A stretch of 64,000 nucleotides of DNA from Roseospira marina. GTDB lineage: Bacteria; Pseudomonadota; Alphaproteobacteria; Rhodospirillales; Rhodospirillaceae. The notes under the pieces are model-generated. The model ran no database searches and had not been told where the DNA came from. It saw nothing but the letters and a program-made list of their open reading frames with translations. Within the stretch, counting starts at the first letter, position 1, and the number at the start of each line of letters is the position of its first letter. This document shows positions 52,382 to 63,645 of the stretch, piece after piece. The position numbers and the translations under genes were made by a program. Location: assembly GCF_014197855.1 (NCBI RefSeq), contig NZ_JACIGJ010000003.1, forward strand, positions 1 through 64,000, written 5' to 3'.

Positions 52382-55186
52382 ATGCCCGCCGCCAACACGA
52401 CGCGCCTATCCGATGAAGCCGCCTTGCCGAAGGTCGAGCGAGATCTGCGGTATCTCATGGATGCCTTTGCCGAGGTGCTGCGGGAGATCGGCGAGGACAC
52501 CGTGGCCGAACGCCTGCCGTGGCCGAAACAGGACGGCGCCGCTGTCTCCGTGGACCATTCGAACGTCAACACCTGGCCCGAGGATCCGGGCGACGCCCTG
52601 GTCGAACGGTGCGTCGAGGCCCGCTCCATTGCCTTCCAGCTCCTTCAGCAGGCCGAGGAAAACGCGGGGGCGCAGAGCCGCCGCCAAGTCGAAGCCGAGG
52701 AAGCCCTGGAGGCCGACTCTGGCTCCTGGGAGTATGTCCTGACCCGCCTCGCGCGCGACGGCTGGACGCCGCAGGAAATCGCCGACGCCCTGGGGACCAT
52801 CCGGGTCGAGCCGGTTTTGACCGCCCACCCCACCGAGGCTAAGCGCGCCAGCGTGCTGCATCATCACCGGGCCATCTATCGCCTGCTGGTGGACAACGAG
52901 AACACGATGTGGACGCCTGGCGAACGCCTCGCCTTGAGGGAAGAGACGAAGGCCGGGCTGGAACGGCTCTGGCGCACCGGCGAAATCCTGCTGGAGAAGC
53001 CCACCGTCAAAGGCGAATTGGGCATCATCCTGTACTATCTGGGCGAGATGTTTCCGCAGACTCTGCCCTGGCTCGACCGACGCCTCGAAACAGCGTGGCG
53101 GCGCGTCGGCTTTGATCCGGCCCTGCTCAACGATCCCACGCACCGCCCGACGGTCACCTTCGGCAACTGGGTGGGCGGCGATCGGGATGGCCACCCCCTG
53201 GTCACGCCCGAAATCACCGCCTGGACCTTGGAGCATCTGTCCGCCCGCGCGCTGGAGAACCTGCGCGATCGCCTGGGCAAACTGGCGGCCGGACTGTCGC
53301 TGACGCTGTCCCGGCAAGTGGTGCCCCCGGCCCTGACCCGGCGCCTCACCCGCATGACCGAAGAGCTTGGGGCGCCGGCGGAAGAGGCATTCCAACGCAA
53401 TCGCGGCGAGCCCTGGCGCCAGTTCGTCAACATGATGATCGTGGCGCTGCCCGATCCCTCCGGCCCGCTGGCGCCCGGGCGGTACCGGCGCGCCCGCGAG
53501 CTTCTGAAGGACCTGGAACTCCTCGCCGATACCCTGGTGGCGCTGGGTGCGCGCCGGCTGGCGGATCGCGACGTCGGACCGATGCACGCCATGGTGCGCA
53601 GCTTCGGCTTCCATCTGGCAACCCTGGACATCCGGCAGAATAGCGCCTTCCACGACCGCGCCGTGGCGCAGCTTCTGGTCGCCGCCGGCATCGACGGGGC
53701 GGACTTCCCCAACTGGGACGAAGAGCGCCGCCTGGCGCTTCTGAACCGGGAATTGGCCTCGCCCAGGCCGTTCATGCACGACGGCACCCGTGCGGGACCG
53801 GAGGCGGCGAGCGTGCTCGGCTGCCTGCGGGTGGTCGCCCGCCGGCTCGCGGACCGGGGACCGGACGGTCTCGGCGCCCTGATCGTCAGCATGACCCGGG
53901 GGGTCTCGGACCTTTTGGTCGTCTATCTGCTGGCCCGAGAGGCCGGCCTGTTGACCTACCGCGATGGGGTCGCCGTCTGCCCGCTGCCCGTCGTACCGCT
54001 GCTGGAGACCATCGAGGACCTCGAGAACGGCCCGGCGATCCTGGAGGGCTTCCTGTCCCATCCGGTGACCAAGGCCAGCCTGGAGTTCCAGCGCCTCGAC
54101 GCCGGAGCGGAGCGGCCCTGTCAACAGGTGATGGTCGGCTACAGCGACAGCGGGAAGGACGGCGGGCTCATGGCCAGCCAGTGGGGTCTGTTCAGTGCGC
54201 AGACCGCCATGGTGGCTGTCGGCCGGGAGTACGGCGTGCGGCTGCGGGTGTTCCACGGACGCGGCGGCACCATCAGCCGGGGCTCGGGCCCAACGCACCG
54301 CTTCGTGCGGGCTCAGCCGCCCGGCGCCATCGGCGGCGACCTGCGCTTGACGGAACAGGGCGAGACTATTTCACAGAAATACGCCAACGTCGTCACCGCC
54401 GCGCACAATCTGGAACTGCTCACCGCCGGCACGCTGAACCACACCCTGCGGTCCGCCCGGCCGCGCGGCGATCAGGGGCTGTCGCCGGTGATGGACCAGT
54501 TGGCCAAGGTCAGCCGCGCCCGATACCGCGAGTTGCTGGATGCCGACGGCTTCATGGCATTCTACAGCGAGGCGACGCCGATCGACGTGATCGAATCCAG
54601 TCGTATCGGCTCCCGGCCGGCGCGCCGCTCGGGCCAACGCACGCTGGAGGATCTACGCGCCATTCCCTGGGTGTTCGCCTGGGGCCAGTCGCGCTTTCTC
54701 GTCTCGGCGTGGTTCGGCGTCGGCACTGCCCTAAAGACGTTGCGGGATTCGGATCCGGAGGCGTTCGAGCGGCTGGCCGCGTGCAAGCGGGACGCCTCCT
54801 GGCCGGTGCTGCACTACCTCATCAGCAACGCCGCCACCGGCTGGGCCAGCGCCGACCGCGATGTGATGGTGCGCTACGCCGGGTTGGTCCGGGACACGGC
54901 GATCCGGGAACGTCTTCTTGGCCTGATCCTGGAGGAGTACGAGCGCACGCGCGAGGGCTTGGAGGCGATCTACCAGGGGCCGCTGGCCGAGACGCGACCG
55001 CGCGTGCAGCATGTTCTGTCGCTGCGCGCCCCCGCGCTGGTACCAATCCACGACCGCCAGATTCAGCTCTTGGAAATGTGGCGCGACCTGCGGGCCAGCG
55101 GGCGCGACCATGAAGCCGACCGCTGGCTACCCTCCCTTTTGCAGACGGTGAACGCCATCGCCGCCGGCTTGGGCGCGACCGGATAA
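52382..55186 (+). CDS. ppc: Phosphoenolpyruvate carboxylase
   Basis: A 934-residue enzyme that carboxylates PEP to oxaloacetate, replenishing the TCA cycle. VLTAHPTEAKRASVL carries the catalytic histidine, FGNWVGGDRDGHPLVT the substrate-binding block, and GYSDSGKDGGLMASQW plus FHGRGGTISRGSGPTH the PEP-binding loops. The latter reads ISRGSG instead of the common VGRGGG. The C-terminus ends in NAIAAGLGATG, close to the conserved terminal glycine. It is monocistronic. Confidence 0.96.
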   Translation: MPAANTTRLSDEAALPKVERDLRYLMDAFAEVLREIGEDTVAERLPWPKQDGAAVSVDHSNVNTWPEDPGDALVERCVEARSIAFQLLQQAEENAGAQSRRQVEAEEALEADSGSWEYVLTRLARDGWTPQEIADALGTIRVEPVLTAHPTEAKRASVLHHHRAIYRLLVDNENTMWTPGERLALREETKAGLERLWRTGEILLEKPTVKGELGIILYYLGEMFPQTLPWLDRRLETAWRRVGFDPALLNDPTHRPTVTFGNWVGGDRDGHPLVTPEITAWTLEHLSARALENLRDRLGKLAAGLSLTLSRQVVPPALTRRLTRMTEELGAPAEEAFQRNRGEPWRQFVNMMIVALPDPSGPLAPGRYRRARELLKDLELLADTLVALGARRLADRDVGPMHAMVRSFGFHLATLDIRQNSAFHDRAVAQLLVAAGIDGADFPNWDEERRLALLNRELASPRPFMHDGTRAGPEAASVLGCLRVVARRLADRGPDGLGALIVSMTRGVSDLLVVYLLAREAGLLTYRDGVAVCPLPVVPLLETIEDLENGPAILEGFLSHPVTKASLEFQRLDAGAERPCQQVMVGYSDSGKDGGLMASQWGLFSAQTAMVAVGREYGVRLRVFHGRGGTISRGSGPTHRFVRAQPPGAIGGDLRLTEQGETISQKYANVVTAAHNLELLTAGTLNHTLRSARPRGDQGLSPVMDQLAKVSRARYRELLDADGFMAFYSEATPIDVIESSRIGSRPARRSGQRTLEDLRAIPWVFAWGQSRFLVSAWFGVGTALKTLRDSDPEAFERLAACKRDASWPVLHYLISNAATGWASADRDVMVRYAGLVRDTAIRERLLGLILEEYERTREGLEAIYQGPLAETRPRVQHVLSLRAPALVPIHDRQIQLLEMWRDLRASGRDHEADRWLPSLLQTVNAIAAGLGATG

Positions 55187-55207
55187 CGGAATCCCGGACG
55201 GGATCCG

Positions 55208-55495
55208 TTACCGGCCGCCGGCGCGCCAACGCACCGCCAGATCAGCCGTATGGCCCACCAGGGCCACGATGAGCCACAGGCCGATCCAGGGCCAGGCGGC
55301 ACCCTTGAGCGCCGCCCCCAGGGCCAGCACGAGCGCCGCGCCGGTCGCCAGATTGATCAGAAGACCCCAGGGCGCGCCCGGGCGCCCCACGCGGCGGTGC
55401 AGCCAGATCAGGCCCACCGCTTCCAAAAGCACGAACACCACCAGCACGTCGGCCACCCTGCCCGACGCATACAGGTCGGCCAACAGACTCATCAC
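55208..55495 (-). CDS. Small membrane protein of unknown function
   Basis: A 95-residue protein with about three hydrophobic segments (ADVLVVFVLLEAVGLIWL, LLINLATGAALVLALGAAL, WIGLWLIVALVGHTADLAV). No family is assigned. The GTG at 55495 has GGGAG nine bases upstream, and the next codon is an ATG that could be the true start. It lies 31 bp downstream of another small membrane-protein gene on the same strand, probably as one transcript, and converges with ppc. Confidence 0.6.
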   Translation of the reverse strand: MMSLLADLYASGRVADVLVVFVLLEAVGLIWLHRRVGRPGAPWGLLINLATGAALVLALGAALKGAAWPWIGLWLIVALVGHTADLAVRWRAGGR

Positions 55496-55526
55496 GGTAT
55501 CTTACTCCCGACGGGTCGCACAGGCA

Positions 55527-55961
55527 TCACCCGCCCAGCATCCCCTGAACCGCCACCGACACGATCAGCACGAACGCATAGACGGCGAACACGAACCACG
55601 CCAGAAACAGCACGTTCCCCAGCGTCAGCAGCGGATATCGCGAGCGGTCCCGCGCGCGCCGCTCGGCATGGCGGAGTTCCCGGCCCCCAAGCATCACCAG
55701 ATAGAACCGCCAGCGGAACACCGGGATCGACAAACGCACGTTGACGGTATGGGCCCGATCTTCGTGCCGCGCAAACAGGGCGTCCAACGCATCGTCGGAC
55801 ACCCTATCGGTCGGCGCCCCAGCCTCGTGTTCCACGCGGCCCGGTACCACGGGATCCCGCGCGGACACCGCGTCCGGACCGGCCGGCTGATCCGCGGGCC
55901 GGGGCTCCCCAGTGGGAGAGGGCGGCGACGGGGGCCAGGAAGAGGAAGGGCGCGGAGGCAT
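55527..55961 (-). CDS. Single-helix membrane protein of unknown function
   Basis: A 144-residue protein. The first 60 residues are Pro/Ala/Ser-rich and disordered. A basic stretch (RWRFYLVMLGGRELRHAERRARDRSRYP) precedes one C-terminal membrane helix (about 112-137, LLTLGNVLFLAWFVFAVYAFVLIVSVAV). The start at 55961 has an AAGGAAAG site. It is the upstream partner of the 95-residue membrane protein. No family is recognised. Confidence 0.6.
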   Translation of the reverse strand: MPPRPSSSWPPSPPSPTGEPRPADQPAGPDAVSARDPVVPGRVEHEAGAPTDRVSDDALDALFARHEDRAHTVNVRLSIPVFRWRFYLVMLGGRELRHAERRARDRSRYPLLTLGNVLFLAWFVFAVYAFVLIVSVAVQGMLGG

Positions 55962-56183
55962 CGGATGCGGCTTTCCTTGCGATCACGGGACCACGGCTGG
56001 GCCGCCAGTGTAGCGTGGCCCCCGCGTCGACGCCATGGCCTCGGTTGCCCGGTTGCGCGCCGTGCGGGCGGTCATCCGCCTGGGGGAACGGTTTGACTGG
56101 ACGGCTGACGTGGCCTGACGCATCCTCGCGCGCCCCGCTCCACACCGCCCCAAACTCGACCGCCACCCCGGACCCGGCCTGTC

Positions 56184-57227
56184 ATGCGCGTTAATCTGTT
56201 CGACTTTCCCCTGCCCCCGGATCGCATCGCCGACCGGCCCGCCCGGCCGCGCGACGCCGCGCGTCTGCTGCATGTCGGCGCCGACGGTGCGCTCGCGGAT
56301 CACGGGGTGCTTGACCTGCCCGACCTGCTGGACCCGGGCGACGTGCTGGTGCTGAACGATACGCGCGTGATCCCGGCCCGCCTGTTCGCCCAGGTCGGCG
56401 CGGGCAAGGTCGAGATCATGCTGCACCGTCGCTCCGGGCCGGACACGTGGTGGGCCTTCGCCCGCCCGGCCCGCAAGCTGAAGCCCGGCACGCCGCTGCG
56501 GATCGCCGCGGACTTCCAGGGCGAATGCATCGCCAAGGGCGACGGCGGCGAGGTCGAGGTGCGCTTCGACCGGGGCGGTGCGACGCTGATGGCGGCGCTG
56601 GAGGCGCACGGGCATATCCCCCTGCCCCCCTACATCAAGCGCCCCGACGACGCCGAGGACCGCGCCGATTATCAAACCGTGCACGCCCGCGCCGACGGCG
56701 CCGTGGCGGCCCCCACCGCCGGCCTGCACATGACGGAGCGCCTGTTCGCGGCCCTGGACGCGCGCGGCGTGCAGCGCGTGACGGTGACGCTTCATGTGGG
56801 CGCCGGCACCTTCCTGCCCGTCAAGACGGACGACACCGACGACCACCGCATGCATGTCGAGGACGGCGTGGTCACCGCCGCCGCCGCCGAGACCATCCAG
56901 GCGGCGCGAGCGGCCGGCGGCAAGGTGGTCGCGGTCGGCACCACGGCCCTGCGGGTTCTGGAAAGCGCCGCCGCGCCGGACGGCACCCTGTCCGCCTTCG
57001 CCGGTGGCACGGACATTTTCATCACGCCCGGCTACCGGTTCCGGATCGTGGACCGCCTGCTGACCAACTTCCACCTGCCGCGCAGCACGCTGTTCATGCT
57101 GGTTTCGGCCTTCAGCGGGCTGGAGACGATGCAGGCCGCCTACGCCCACGCCATCGCGACGGGCTACCGGTTCTACAGCTATGGTGATGCGAGTTTGCTG
57201 GAGCGGCGCCCGAATGAGCCGGGGTGA
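56184..57227 (+). CDS. queA: S-adenosylmethionine:tRNA ribosyltransferase-isomerase
   Basis: A 347-residue enzyme that converts preQ1-modified tRNA to epoxyqueuosine using SAM as ribosyl donor. It has the family blocks [52 protein letters not shown] and [16 protein letters not shown]. The length is standard. It is monocistronic, with the mdh-sucCD operon convergent downstream. Confidence 0.96.
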   Translation: MRVNLFDFPLPPDRIADRPARPRDAARLLHVGADGALADHGVLDLPDLLDPGDVLVLNDTRVIPARLFAQVGAGKVEIMLHRRSGPDTWWAFARPARKLKPGTPLRIAADFQGECIAKGDGGEVEVRFDRGGATLMAALEAHGHIPLPPYIKRPDDAEDRADYQTVHARADGAVAAPTAGLHMTERLFAALDARGVQRVTVTLHVGAGTFLPVKTDDTDDHRMHVEDGVVTAAAAETIQAARAAGGKVVAVGTTALRVLESAAAPDGTLSAFAGGTDIFITPGYRFRIVDRLLTNFHLPRSTLFMLVSAFSGLETMQAAYAHAIATGYRFYSYGDASLLERRPNEPG

Positions 57228-57240
57228 GTCCGGCACACCG

Positions 57241-57265
57241 AAAAAAAGGGCCGAGCGCTAGGCCC
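57241..57265 (-). terminator. Intrinsic terminator of the mdh-sucC-sucD operon
   Basis: On the minus strand a GGGCC/GGCCC stem (57248-57252 with 57261-57265) is followed by seven T residues (57247-57241). It lies about 57 bp after the sucD stop. The same hairpin could partly serve the convergent queA gene. Confidence 0.75.
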
Positions 57266-57300
57266 GACCCCCGTTTTCGGATGTTCCAGCGGATGTGGTC

Positions 57301-57330
57301 CGCCGTTTACCCCTTCGCCGTTTACCCCTT
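57301..57330 (-). repeat. Perfect 15-bp tandem duplication carrying the sucD stop codon
   Basis: The plus-strand unit CGCCGTTTACCCCTT occurs twice head to tail. The copy nearer sucD contains its stop (57322-57324), and the other repeats the end of the gene including a TAA 15 bases downstream in frame. Confidence 0.9.
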
Positions 57331-58197
57331 CATGGCCTTGACCATGGTCTCGCCCAGGGCGGCGGGGCTGTCGGCAACCATGATACCGGCCGAACGCATG
57401 GCCTCGATCTTGGCGTCCGCCGTGCCCTTGCCGCCGCTGATGATGGCGCCGGCATGGCCCATGCGCTTGCCCGGAGGGGCCGTACGGCCGGCGATGAAGC
57501 CCACCATCGGCTTCTTCACCTTGGACTTGGCGATGAACTCGGCGGCCTCTTCCTCGGCCGAGCCGCCGATCTCGCCGATCATGATCATGCCCTCGGTCTC
57601 GTCGTCGGCCAGGAACATCTCCAGGCAGTCGATGAAGTTGGTGCCGTTGACCGGGTCGCCGCCGATGCCGATGCAGGTGGTCTGGCCCAGACCGGTGGCC
57701 GTGGTCTGCGCCACCGCCTCGTAGGTCAGGGTGCCGGAGCGGGACACCACGCCGATCTTGCCGCGCTTGTGGATGTGGCCCGGCATGATGCCGATCTTGC
57801 ACTCGTCCGGGGTGATGACGCCCGGGCAGTTCGGCCCGACCAGACGGGTCTTGGAGGTGGCCAGCGCGCGCTTCACCTTGACCATGTCCAGCACCGGGAT
57901 GCCCTCGGTGATGCACACGACCAGATCAAGCTCGGCGTCCACCGCCTCCAGGATCGCGTCGGCCGCGAACGGCGGCGGCACGTAGATCACGGTCGCGTTG
58001 CAGTCGGTCTTGTCCTTGGCTTCCGCGACGGTGTCGAACACCGGCAGGTCGAGGTGCTTGGTGCCGCCCTTTCCAGGGGTCACGCCACCGACCATCTGGG
58101 TGCCGTACGCCACGGCCTGCTCGGAATGAAAGGTCCCCTGGCTACCCGTGAAGCCCTGGCAGATGACCTTGGTGTTCTTGTTGACGAGAACAGCCAT
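57322..58197 (-). CDS. sucD: Succinyl-CoA synthetase alpha subunit
   Basis: A 291-residue subunit of the TCA-cycle enzyme coupling succinyl-CoA cleavage to nucleotide triphosphate formation. The CoA-binding N-terminal region has [17 protein letters not shown]. The phosphohistidine loop occurs in [19 protein letters not shown], and [16 protein letters not shown] is the conserved active-site His block. Its ATG overlaps the sucC stop by one base (TAATG), so translation is coupled. The stop is duplicated in a 15-bp tandem repeat. Confidence 0.97.
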   Translation of the reverse strand: MAVLVNKNTKVICQGFTGSQGTFHSEQAVAYGTQMVGGVTPGKGGTKHLDLPVFDTVAEAKDKTDCNATVIYVPPPFAADAILEAVDAELDLVVCITEGIPVLDMVKVKRALATSKTRLVGPNCPGVITPDECKIGIMPGHIHKRGKIGVVSRSGTLTYEAVAQTTATGLGQTTCIGIGGDPVNGTNFIDCLEMFLADDETEGMIMIGEIGGSAEEEAAEFIAKSKVKKPMVGFIAGRTAPPGKRMGHAGAIISGGKGTADAKIEAMRSAGIMVADSPAALGETMVKAMKG

Positions 58198-59396
58198 TAC
58201 TGCGCCTCCTTCACGGCCTTGACCACCTTGTCGGCGGCGTCTGCGAGGTTGTCGGCGGCAATGATCGGCAGACCCGATTCCGCCATGATCTTCTTGCCCA
58301 ATTCGACGTTTGTGCCCTCCAGGCGCACGACGAGCGGCACGTTCAGGCTGACCTCCTTGGCGGCCGCGATCACGCCCTCGGCGATGACGTCACAGCGCAT
58401 GATGCCACCGAAGATGTTGATCAGGATGCCCTCGACGTTCGAATCCGACAGGATGATCTTGAACGCCGTCGTGACGCGCTCCTTGGTGGCGCCGCCGCCG
58501 ACGTCCAGGAAGTTCGCCGGCTCGGCCCCGTACAGCTTGATGATGTCCATGGTGGCCATCGCCAGACCGGCGCCGTTCACCATGCAGCCGATGGAGCCGT
58601 CGAGCTTGATGTAGTTGAGGTCGTGCTTGGTTGCCTCCAGCTCAGCCGGGTCCTCCTCGTCCTCGTCCCGCATCTCCGAGATCTCGGGGCGGCGATACAG
58701 GGCGTTGGAGTCGAAGTTCATCTTGGCGTCGAGCGGGATCACCTCGCCCGCGCCGGTGACGACCAGCGGGTTGATCTCCAGCATCGAGGCGTCCGTGGCC
58801 AGGAACGCCTGGTACAGGGCCATCAGCAGCTTGGTCGCACTTTTGATCTGGGCGCCTTCGAGGCCCAGGCCGAACGCGATCTTGCGGCAATGGAACGGCA
58901 TGATGCCGGTGGCCGGGTCGATGGCCTGGAGGACGATCTTCTCGGGGGTCTTCGCGGCGACCTCCTCGATCTCCACGCCGCCCTCGGTCGAGGCCATGAT
59001 GGTCACGCTGCTGGTGGCGCGGTCCACCAGCATGGACAGGTACAGCTCGCGCTTGATGTCGCAGCCGGACTCAACATAGACCCGCTTGACCTGCTTGCCC
59101 TCGGGGCCGGACTGATGCGTGACCAGCGTGTGGCCCAGCATCTGGCGCGCGTTCTCGCGCACGTCGTCCACCGACTTGACGACGCGCACGCCGCCCTTGT
59201 CGCCGGCCTCGGCCTCCTTGAACGTCCCCTTGCCGCGACCACCGGCGTGAATCTGGCTCTTCACGACGTAAACCGGGCCATCCAGCTCGCGCGCGACCTG
59301 TTCGGCTTCTTCCGGTGTGTAGGCCACGCCGCCCTTCAGCACCGGCACGCCGAATTTTGCCAGCACTTGCTTGGCCTGATACTCATGAATGTTCAT
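58197..59396 (-). CDS. sucC: Succinyl-CoA synthetase beta subunit
   Basis: A 399-residue ATP-grasp subunit. [50 protein letters not shown] and [15 protein letters not shown] are the canonical blocks. It lies 39 bp downstream of mdh and directly before sucD, the classic alphaproteobacterial mdh-sucCD arrangement. Confidence 0.97.
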   Translation of the reverse strand: MNIHEYQAKQVLAKFGVPVLKGGVAYTPEEAEQVARELDGPVYVVKSQIHAGGRGKGTFKEAEAGDKGGVRVVKSVDDVRENARQMLGHTLVTHQSGPEGKQVKRVYVESGCDIKRELYLSMLVDRATSSVTIMASTEGGVEIEEVAAKTPEKIVLQAIDPATGIMPFHCRKIAFGLGLEGAQIKSATKLLMALYQAFLATDASMLEINPLVVTGAGEVIPLDAKMNFDSNALYRRPEISEMRDEDEEDPAELEATKHDLNYIKLDGSIGCMVNGAGLAMATMDIIKLYGAEPANFLDVGGGATKERVTTAFKIILSDSNVEGILINIFGGIMRCDVIAEGVIAAAKEVSLNVPLVVRLEGTNVELGKKIMAESGLPIIAADNLADAADKVVKAVKEAQ

Positions 59397-59435
59397 GGGT
59401 GATTGTTCCCCGTTCCTTTGGACTGTATGTCCGTT

Positions 59436-62001
<2,566 letters not shown>

Positions 62002-62035
62002 GAGCCTTGGTCGCACGGAAATCGATCGCGCGGGC

Positions 62036-62064
62036 TTTACAATCCCCCGGGAAAGAGGCTAGAA
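62036..62064 (+). promoter_or_regulatory. Candidate promoter of tRNA-Ser
   Basis: TTTACA at 62036-62041 and CTAGAA at 62059-62064 are 17 bp apart and would start transcription about 48 bases before the mature tRNA. The hexamers are moderate matches, typical for stable-RNA promoters of this group. Confidence 0.4.
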
Positions 62065-62118
62065 CCGCCGTCCTGTTCGATCAGGGGCGGCACCGTGTGG
62101 CCGCACCCGTGTCCCTGC

Positions 62119-62208
62119 GGAAGGGTGCCAGAGTGGTTGAATGGGCCGGTCTCGAAAACCGGTGTACGGGCAACCGTACCGTGGGTTCGAATCCCACCCC
62201 TTCCGCCA
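62119..62208 (+). tRNA. tRNA-Ser(CGA)
   Basis: A 90-nt type II tRNA with encoded CCA (62206-62208). The acceptor stem is GGAAGGG with CCCTTCC. The D arm contains GAGTGGTTGAATGGG-type sequence. The anticodon loop reads CTCGAAA, giving CGA for serine UCG codons. A long variable arm (GTACGG...CCGTAC) and the T arm GTGGGTTCGAATCCCAC complete it. UCG is a frequent serine codon in GC-rich genomes. Confidence 0.97.
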
Positions 62209-62231
62209 GTACCAGACAAAGACCTTGCGCC

Positions 62232-62258
62232 AAAAAAACCGGCTTCGGCCGGGTTTTT
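62232..62258. terminator. Bidirectional intrinsic terminator after tRNA-Ser
   Basis: A run of seven A residues, the dyad ACCGGC-TTCG-GCCGGGT (one bulged G) and a run of six T residues follow the tRNA by 23 bp. The A and T flanks make it usable from either strand. Confidence 0.85.
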
Positions 62259-62374
62259 TGCGTTGTGTTAACAGGTTCTGCGGGACTCTACGCCCGTGAT
62301 GCTGGCTGATCTTGCCTCGCGTTCGGCCCGATCCCACCACCACGGACGTTTGTCCCGCGACCGTCAAAGGTTCC

Positions 62375-63088
62375 ATGTCCGCACCGTCCCCACAGTCCGT
62401 TCCGGAACCGCGCGCCGTCGCGGTGATTCCGGCGCGCGGCGGCAGCCGACGCATTCCGCGAAAGAACCTTGCCCTTTTTGAGGGCCGGCCGGCACTGACC
62501 CGGGTGATCGACACCGTCCGGGACAGCGGCGTCTTCCACGCCATCCGTGTCTCGACCGACGATGCCGAGGTTGCCGACACCGCGCGGGCCGCGGGCGCCG
62601 AGGTGGTCGCGCGTCCGGCGACTCTGGCCGACGATCACACCCCACTGATGCCGGTGGTTCAGCATGCGATTGAAACGGAAGGGGAAGCGGCGTTGGTCTG
62701 CCTCGTCCTGGCCACGGCCGTCTTGCTGAAGCCGGAACGCCTCGCGGCGGCGCATGCTGCGTTGCTCGCGGATCCGACGCTGGACTACGTCATCGGCCTG
62801 CGCCGCTTCGACAGCCCGCCGCAACGGGCCTTGGTCCGCGACGGGGACGGCCGGGTGGCTATGATGGATCCCACGACCTTCAACACGCGCTCCCAGGACC
62901 TGACGCCGCTGTATCATGACGCGGGTCAGTTCTCGTTCGGCCGTCGCGGCGCCTGGGAGACCGGAAAACCCTCGTTTACGGCGCGCACCCTTGGCGTCGA
63001 ATTGCCGCGATGGGAAGCGATCGACATCGACGAACCGGACGACCTGGCGTTCGCGCGCCTGCTGTTCCGCGCCACGGCAGGCGTATGA
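62375..63088 (+). CDS. pseF: Acylneuraminate/pseudaminic-acid cytidylyltransferase
   Basis: A 237-residue CMP-nonulosonate synthase. The nucleotide-binding start VAVIPARGGSRRIPRKNLALF is diagnostic (split here as IPARGGSRRIPRKN). VSTDDAEVADTARAAGAEV, LVLATAVLLKP and the YHDAGQF block follow, the last typical of PseF rather than NeuA. It activates a nine-carbon sugar such as pseudaminic acid for glycosylation of flagellin or surface polysaccharide. The ATG at 62375 has an AAAGG site. It is the first gene of a coupled cluster; the next possible start overlaps its stop. Confidence 0.85.
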   Translation: MSAPSPQSVPEPRAVAVIPARGGSRRIPRKNLALFEGRPALTRVIDTVRDSGVFHAIRVSTDDAEVADTARAAGAEVVARPATLADDHTPLMPVVQHAIETEGEAALVCLVLATAVLLKPERLAAAHAALLADPTLDYVIGLRRFDSPPQRALVRDGDGRVAMMDPTTFNTRSQDLTPLYHDAGQFSFGRRGAWETGKPSFTARTLGVELPRWEAIDIDEPDDLAFARLLFRATAGV

Positions 63089-63117
63089 AGGCCACGGTCA
63101 ATGGCGGGGAGGCACCA

Positions 63118-63645
63118 ATGCCTGATGATACCGTGAACAGGACAACCGGCACCCCCTCCATCCGTCCGTGCGGCCCAGACGATGCTGCGGGATTTCTGGC
63201 AGCGCGAAACGCACCCAAAGTCCGGGCGCTCTCCACCGATCCCGACCACATCATCGCGTGGTCGGAGCACATGGCGTGGTGGGCGGCCGGCACGACGGAC
63301 CGCTTTGTCGTCACGGACGGGGACCGCGCCGAAGCCTATTTCTGGCACCGGGCGCGTTCTGTGGACGGCCGGAACTACCTGATCGGCGGGTGGTTCCCCG
63401 CCGGGGACACCCCGATCTTCACGGCCGCCATCCGGCTGCTGGACTGGCAACTGGCGCACTGCGCGGAGCGGTATCCGGACCACATCTGGGTGGCCACGAT
63501 CCACCGGTCGAACCGGGCCGTTCGGGCCTTGAACCGCCGTTATGACTTCGTCGAGGCCGACGACGCGACCCGGGCCGCCGTGCCCCACCTGTTTCCGGGC
63601 ACCACGGAAGAGTTCGAAATCCTGCAACGAAAGGCGCGCCTATGA
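63118..63645 (+). CDS. GNAT-like acetyltransferase in the nonulosonate cluster
   Basis: A 175-residue protein. SIRPCGPDDAAGFLAARNAPKVRALS begins like a GNAT domain, and HRSNRAVRALNRRYDFVE matches the C-terminal acetyl-CoA-binding region where neighbouring-residue patterns such as N-x-x-A/S-x-x-L/F-Y-x-x-x-G/D-F are found. In this context it could N-acetylate the amino-sugar precursor. The start at 63118 is preferred for the strong GGGGAGG site six bases upstream; an ATG at 63085 overlaps the pseF stop and is the alternative. Confidence 0.65.
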   Translation: MPDDTVNRTTGTPSIRPCGPDDAAGFLAARNAPKVRALSTDPDHIIAWSEHMAWWAAGTTDRFVVTDGDRAEAYFWHRARSVDGRNYLIGGWFPAGDTPIFTAAIRLLDWQLAHCAERYPDHIWVATIHRSNRAVRALNRRYDFVEADDATRAAVPHLFPGTTEEFEILQRKARL

